This document shows, one piece after another, positions 60,678 to 64,000 of a stretch of 64,000 nucleotides of DNA (the first letter of the stretch is position 1; the number at the start of each line of letters is the position of its first letter). The notes below the pieces were generated by a model. That model worked only from the letters and a program-made list of their open reading frames with translations. It did not search any database and was not told the DNA's origin. Source of the DNA: Candidatus Eiseniibacteriota bacterium (GTDB lineage: Bacteria > Eisenbacteria > RBG-16-71-46 > CAIMUX01); NCBI GenBank assembly GCA_020633975.1, contig JACKCR010000007.1, positions 124,001-188,000 on the forward strand, given 5' to 3'. Made by a program: the position numbers and the translations under genes.

Positions 60678-61543
60678 ACGCCCCGCAAATCGCTATCGCC
60701 TTTGGAGCTCCCCACAGGTCCGGCGCTCCCCTTGCGGAGTGCGGCTTGGTCACGAACGAACTGCCCGAGGGAGACGCGAGCTCCAAACGTGGGTGGGCTC
60801 ACCGAGAGGGAGGCTACTGCATCGCCAAACCACCGGGCCGGCCGTTCCTCCGGGACCTCGCCCTCGAGTACGAAGCCGTAGCTTCCGGTGCGCACTTCGT
60901 GTCCAGGGATCGGAAGAGGATCGCTCCCGGGCAGCACGACCAGCCCGTGCTTGCCGGCGAGTGCGTACGGTTCGGCTCCCGGGAGGAGCGAGGGGCGTCC
61001 TCCGTTGTCTCCGAGATAGAGGTCTACGCGGTCCGGGGAAGCCAGATGACCGATCAGAACGCGTCCGCGTCCGAACCACCACTTCCCGAACGCCCACGGC
61101 AAGACGGCAAGCCCACCGTGTTGGGCGATCGACCGCGTCGTAGAGTCGAGGACCGCGCCGTCTTTCGGACGGACGGACGTCCGAAGCGCGAGCACTTCGA
61201 GACCCTCGGCGGTCACTACTTGGTACCCCGCGAGGATGAGGAGACGAGTGCCATCCGAGCGCGTCGCCCAGAGAGCTTCCGCCTCTCCGGTCGACACGAT
61301 CGACCACTCCGGAACCTGGATCCGTCCCTCGGCCAGACCGGAGAACGCGTCGTGCCGGGCATCTTCCGTCAAACAGAGGACTCCGACCGCAGAGAGACCA
61401 CTCCCCTTCGCCGCGTTGATACGAACGTCCTTCATCGAACCGACCGCTGCGTCGAGCGACGTCCGGAGATCGTGGATGGAGTAGAAGTGGACGTGGCCGT
61501 CGACGGGAGTCCCCGGGACAGGAAGGAGGCTCGGGGGACTCAC
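60671..61543 (-). CDS. PHP-like protein in the glycan operon
   Basis: This 290-residue protein begins with VDGHVHFYSIHD, like the first metal-binding HxH motif of PHP phosphoesterases. It continues with a TEDARHDAF segment, IAQHGGLAVLPWAFGKWW and LGDNGGRPSLL, which fit later PHP motifs in altered form (for example QHGG in place of HPG). Activity is uncertain. GTG at 61543 overlaps the preceding glycosyltransferase stop (GTGA) with GGGGAG upstream, so translation is coupled. A sugar-phosphate or lipid-linked substrate is plausible from context. Confidence 0.65.
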   Translation of the reverse strand: MSPPSLLPVPGTPVDGHVHFYSIHDLRTSLDAAVGSMKDVRINAAKGSGLSAVGVLCLTEDARHDAFSGLAEGRIQVPEWSIVSTGEAEALWATRSDGTRLLILAGYQVVTAEGLEVLALRTSVRPKDGAVLDSTTRSIAQHGGLAVLPWAFGKWWFGRGRVLIGHLASPDRVDLYLGDNGGRPSLLPGAEPYALAGKHGLVVLPGSDPLPIPGHEVRTGSYGFVLEGEVPEERPARWFGDAVASLSVSPPTFGARVSLGQFVRDQAALRKGSAGPVGSSKGDSDLRGVS

Positions 61544-62787
61544 CGCTCCGTCTCCCCGACCGGCGACGATCCGCTCCCTGGGGACTTGGCGTCCCGATCC
61601 CCTTGCGACCCCGCGAGCAAACCCAGTGTCGTTTGCGAACTCGGTGTCGTCTCTGGACGTAGCGTCGTGTCTGGACGTAGCGTCGTCTCTGGACGCGGTG
61701 CCGTGTCTGGACGCGGTGTCGTGTCTGGACGCGTCTTCGTGAGCGAACGCGACTCGGTCCCGCGTAGGAGCACGGTCTCCTCGCCACCCGCGCCACTCAC
61801 CGAGGCGACGAGACGCGATCCGACCCGGCCTCGAGTCGGAGCGAGAAACCGGATCCGTTCCGCAAAGAGCCCATAGCCCACGGCAGCGAGCGCGGCTTGG
61901 ATCATCACGATGGTTCCGGCGATCGGCACCAAGAGCGGCCCATCCGTGTTCCCGACGAGGATGTGCCCGACCCAAACGGCGAAGAGCGCCGCGAGGCCGA
62001 TCAGAGGGACGGCGAAGAGCAGGAACCAGACGAACAGCCTCTGCGAGTATCGCGTCACCATGAACAAGGTCGCGAGGTCCGCAACCACGCGGAAGACCCG
62101 ACCGATCCCGTACTTCGAGTGTCCGAAGACTCTCGCCCGGTGGTTCGTCTCCACCTCGCTGACCCGCGCCCCACCCATCTGTGCGAGCGGAACGATGAAC
62201 CGATGGAACTCCGAGTAGAGCGACACCGAGCGGAGCACCTCGCCCCGATAGGCTTTGAGGGCGCAGCCGTTGTCACGGATGGAAAGGCCGGTGAGCTGAC
62301 GCGAGATCCAGTTTGCGGCGATCGACGGCGCTCGCCGGAGAAGGAAGCCGTCTTGTCGCTTCTTCCGCCAGCCGGAAACGATCTCGAACCCGCGATCGAG
62401 TTCGTCGAGTAGCTTCGGGATGTCCGCCGGGTCGTTCTGGAGATCGCCGTCCAAGGTCACGACCACATGGCCGCGGCTCGCATCGAAGCCAGCCATGAGG
62501 GCCGGAGTCTGTCCGCGATTGACCGCGAGCCGGATCGCGACGAGATGGGGATGCGCCTCTCGAAGCGCTGCCAACGCTCCCCAACTCCCATCACTCGACC
62601 CATCATCGACGAGGATGAGTTCATAGCTCTTGTCGAGGGGATCGAGGGCCGCTTCGACCTGCTCGACGAGCCTGGGAATCGAATCGACTTCGTTGTAGAC
62701 GGGCACGACCACCGAAATGTCGACCGCGTCGTCTCCCTGGAGGGAACGCCGAACCGATCGACGAGCCGCGTCGCTCCTCGGGCTCAT
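61540..62787 (-). CDS. Glycosyltransferase family 2, DPM1/GtrB-like membrane protein
   Basis: This 415-residue protein has the GT-A domain ISVVVPVYNEVDSIPRLVEQVEAAL, LILVDDGSSDGSW and VVTLDGDLQNDPADIPKLL, then two C-terminal membrane helices (about 232-256 and 268-293). This layout is that of polyprenyl-phosphate sugar transferases such as GtrB and ArnC. A cytoplasmic tail of about 100 residues ends with hexapeptide repeats (R-P-D/E-T-T type, residues 352-381). ATG at 62787 overlaps the preceding stop (ATGA). Confidence 0.9.
   Translation of the reverse strand: MSPRSDAARRSVRRSLQGDDAVDISVVVPVYNEVDSIPRLVEQVEAALDPLDKSYELILVDDGSSDGSWGALAALREAHPHLVAIRLAVNRGQTPALMAGFDASRGHVVVTLDGDLQNDPADIPKLLDELDRGFEIVSGWRKKRQDGFLLRRAPSIAANWISRQLTGLSIRDNGCALKAYRGEVLRSVSLYSEFHRFIVPLAQMGGARVSEVETNHRARVFGHSKYGIGRVFRVVADLATLFMVTRYSQRLFVWFLLFAVPLIGLAALFAVWVGHILVGNTDGPLLVPIAGTIVMIQAALAAVGYGLFAERIRFLAPTRGRVGSRLVASVSGAGGEETVLLRGTESRSLTKTRPDTTPRPDTAPRPETTLRPDTTLRPETTPSSQTTLGLLAGSQGDRDAKSPGSGSSPVGETER
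61645..61734. repeat. 18-bp in-frame tandem repeat near a gene's 3' end
   Basis: Five units of 18 bp encode TRPDTT, PRPDTA, PRPETT, LRPDTT and LRPETT in the tail of the GtrB-like glycosyltransferase. A sixth degenerate unit (PSSQTT) may follow. Copy number is free to vary without breaking the frame. Confidence 0.85.
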
Positions 62788-63953
62788 GTCCGTGGGTTCG
62801 TGTCGGCGGGAGACGTTGCCGCGCGGCTCCGTCCACCACGTGCCGGTTCGCCGTCGCTAGTGTGATCTCTACCGACGCCGTCCTCTGGATCCGCCACGGC
62901 GCCCGCTGCGCCGCCTTCGTCCCAGCCTTCGACCCAGACGTCGCCTTCTTCGCCGTGGAACCACTCCGCCACTCGGTAGTGAGCCTGGTCGCGGAAGTGG
63001 AGATAGAGCAGGAGCTCGCCCAAGAATCCCAGGATCACGACCTGGATGCCCGCCGTCACGAGCAGGAGAGAGAGCAGGAGGAGCGGACGCTCGGCCAGTG
63101 CACTGCCGAGAAAGAGTCGCTGGTAGACGAGAACGCCCCCAAGGACGAGACCCACTAGGAGCAAGACGAGACCGAGTGCGCCGAAGGGACGAAGTGGCTT
63201 CTGCGTGAACCGCACGAGGTAAGCCAAGGTGAGTAGATCGAGTGCACGTCGTCCGAAAGTCGCCGGGCCAAAGAGCCGAAGCGTCGCTCCCGATGTGTCC
63301 GAAGGCACCCCGACCTCACCGATCCGGAACCCTTCCCGCGCGAGCAGAATCGGCAGGAAGAGCTGATTCTGTCCGTACCCGGAGATCGCCGTAGCGACGT
63401 AGTCGCGCATTCCGTGGAGTCCGCAGGCGAGATCATGGAACGTCACACCGGTGGTCCAGGCGATGAGCTGGTTGAAGAGCCGGCTCGCCACTCGATTGAA
63501 CTCCGAGCCCTTTCGGCTCAGGCGATACCCGACGACATACTCGTCGCCGGAGAGTCTCGAGACGATCGCATCGATCGCGTCAGGACGTACCTGCGGATAG
63601 GCGGGATACGTGACGATGTACCGGCCGGTCGCAATCGCGGCCCCCGCTCGGATCGTCGCGATCTGCCCCATCGGCGCGTGCAGGCGAACGATCCGCACCC
63701 AGCCAAGACCGGCGACTCTCTCCGCGAAGCGTGCGTGGAGACCACCCAAGTGGCCATCGAGCGAGAGAATGAGCTCGTGGTCGGCGGATCTCGGACCGAG
63801 GAAGGCGAGAAGCTCTTCGAGGATGCGCGGCGTGTGCTCGACACTCTGGGAACAGAAGAGCACGACGGACACACGGGGTCCCTCGCCAGGGGGCTCCGCC
63901 ACCCTGGCGACGTCACTCGTCGGCCAATTCCGTTCTGGTGCCTGTGTGGTCAT
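62784..63953 (-). CDS. Glycosyltransferase family 2-like membrane protein
   Basis: This 389-residue protein has a GT-A-like domain, VSVVLFCSQSVEHTPRILEELLAF and ELILSLDGHLGGLHARFAERV. The Asp-X-Asp region is replaced by VTYPAYPQVRPDAIDAI, so catalytic competence is uncertain. Two membrane helices (about 260-283 and 296-325) follow, resembling polyprenyl-phosphate glycosyltransferases. It is first in the operon visible here and lies near the window edge. ATG 63953 is used; a GTG four codons upstream is possible. It may form a pair with the GtrB-like protein. Confidence 0.85.
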   Translation of the reverse strand: MTTQAPERNWPTSDVARVAEPPGEGPRVSVVLFCSQSVEHTPRILEELLAFLGPRSADHELILSLDGHLGGLHARFAERVAGLGWVRIVRLHAPMGQIATIRAGAAIATGRYIVTYPAYPQVRPDAIDAIVSRLSGDEYVVGYRLSRKGSEFNRVASRLFNQLIAWTTGVTFHDLACGLHGMRDYVATAISGYGQNQLFLPILLAREGFRIGEVGVPSDTSGATLRLFGPATFGRRALDLLTLAYLVRFTQKPLRPFGALGLVLLLVGLVLGGVLVYQRLFLGSALAERPLLLLSLLLVTAGIQVVILGFLGELLLYLHFRDQAHYRVAEWFHGEEGDVWVEGWDEGGAAGAVADPEDGVGRDHTSDGEPARGGRSRAATSPADTNPRT

Positions 63954-64000
63954 GTTCCGGTCCACGGATCGGTACGCGCACCAACCCTAGGTAGGTATAG

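Noticed and set aside
1-64000. Insertion sequences, integrases, prophage or toxin-antitoxin genes
   Set aside because: No transposase, recombinase, terminal inverted repeats with target duplications or phage genes were recognised.

Overview
The window is gene-dense, high-GC DNA from a Gram-negative bacterium. Operons are tight, with many ATGA or GTGA stop/start overlaps, and GTG or TTG starts with strong AGGAGG-type ribosome binding sites are frequent. Evidence for an outer membrane is an OprO/P-like porin, a TonB C-terminal-domain protein and several lipoproteins. Two secreted proteins end in a FlgD-like C-terminal domain, an arrangement common in FCB-group lineages and candidate phyla such as Eisenbacteria or Krumholzibacteria. 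That assignment is an inference; the window has no rRNA or tRNA and no ribosomal protein gene that would settle it.

Layout. 0-4 kb: a partial YbgA/DUF1722 protein, a crotonase-family enzyme resembling delta3,delta2-enoyl-CoA isomerase, a MOSC protein and a seven-repeat FG-GAP surface protein. 4-8.5 kb: two tandem chemoreceptors with a CxxCH c-type haem motif in the sensor, then a YjbQ protein. 8.5-10.6 kb: an ECF sigma factor, membrane anti-sigma and exported-protein operon. 10.8-17 kb: a nucleoside/sugar-type ABC importer with a DUF3798-like binding lipoprotein, and a TPR protein. 17-22 kb: PIG3-like oxidoreductase, secreted nuclease, PNPase. 22-27.5 kb: a TAXI-type TRAP locus (binding protein, fused permease, universal stress protein, porin). 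27.6-34.7 kb: NIPSNAP protein, serine hydrolase, subtilase, M20 peptidase, DUF2235-like hydrolase, DUF2058 protein. 34.8-38 kb: a moaA-moaD-moaE-pabB operon. 38-46 kb: paired FN3 lipoproteins, methyltransferase, glucuronyl C5-epimerase-like protein, Fpg glycosylase, squalene/phytoene synthase with Maf, isochorismatase, inositol-phosphatase family enzyme. 47-51 kb: a polyamine-binding-like protein translationally overlapped with a large hybrid histidine kinase. 51-58 kb: aminotransferase, PBP5-like lipoprotein, TPR, TonB-C and secreted proteins. 58-64 kb: a surface-glycan operon with three family 2 glycosyltransferases, a GlpD-like FAD oxidoreductase and a PHP-like protein.

The most unusual signal is not a gene. 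At least five genes of unrelated function end inside short direct tandem repeats (units of 12, 16, 17 or 19 bp) whose unit contains the gene's own TGA stop codon. In three of them 4 to 7 decayed copies run on past or around the stop. Further genes carry in-frame 12 or 18 bp repeats, two of them near the C-terminus. A second notable feature is a TRAP permease that carries a biotinyl/lipoyl-like domain without the modifiable lysine.
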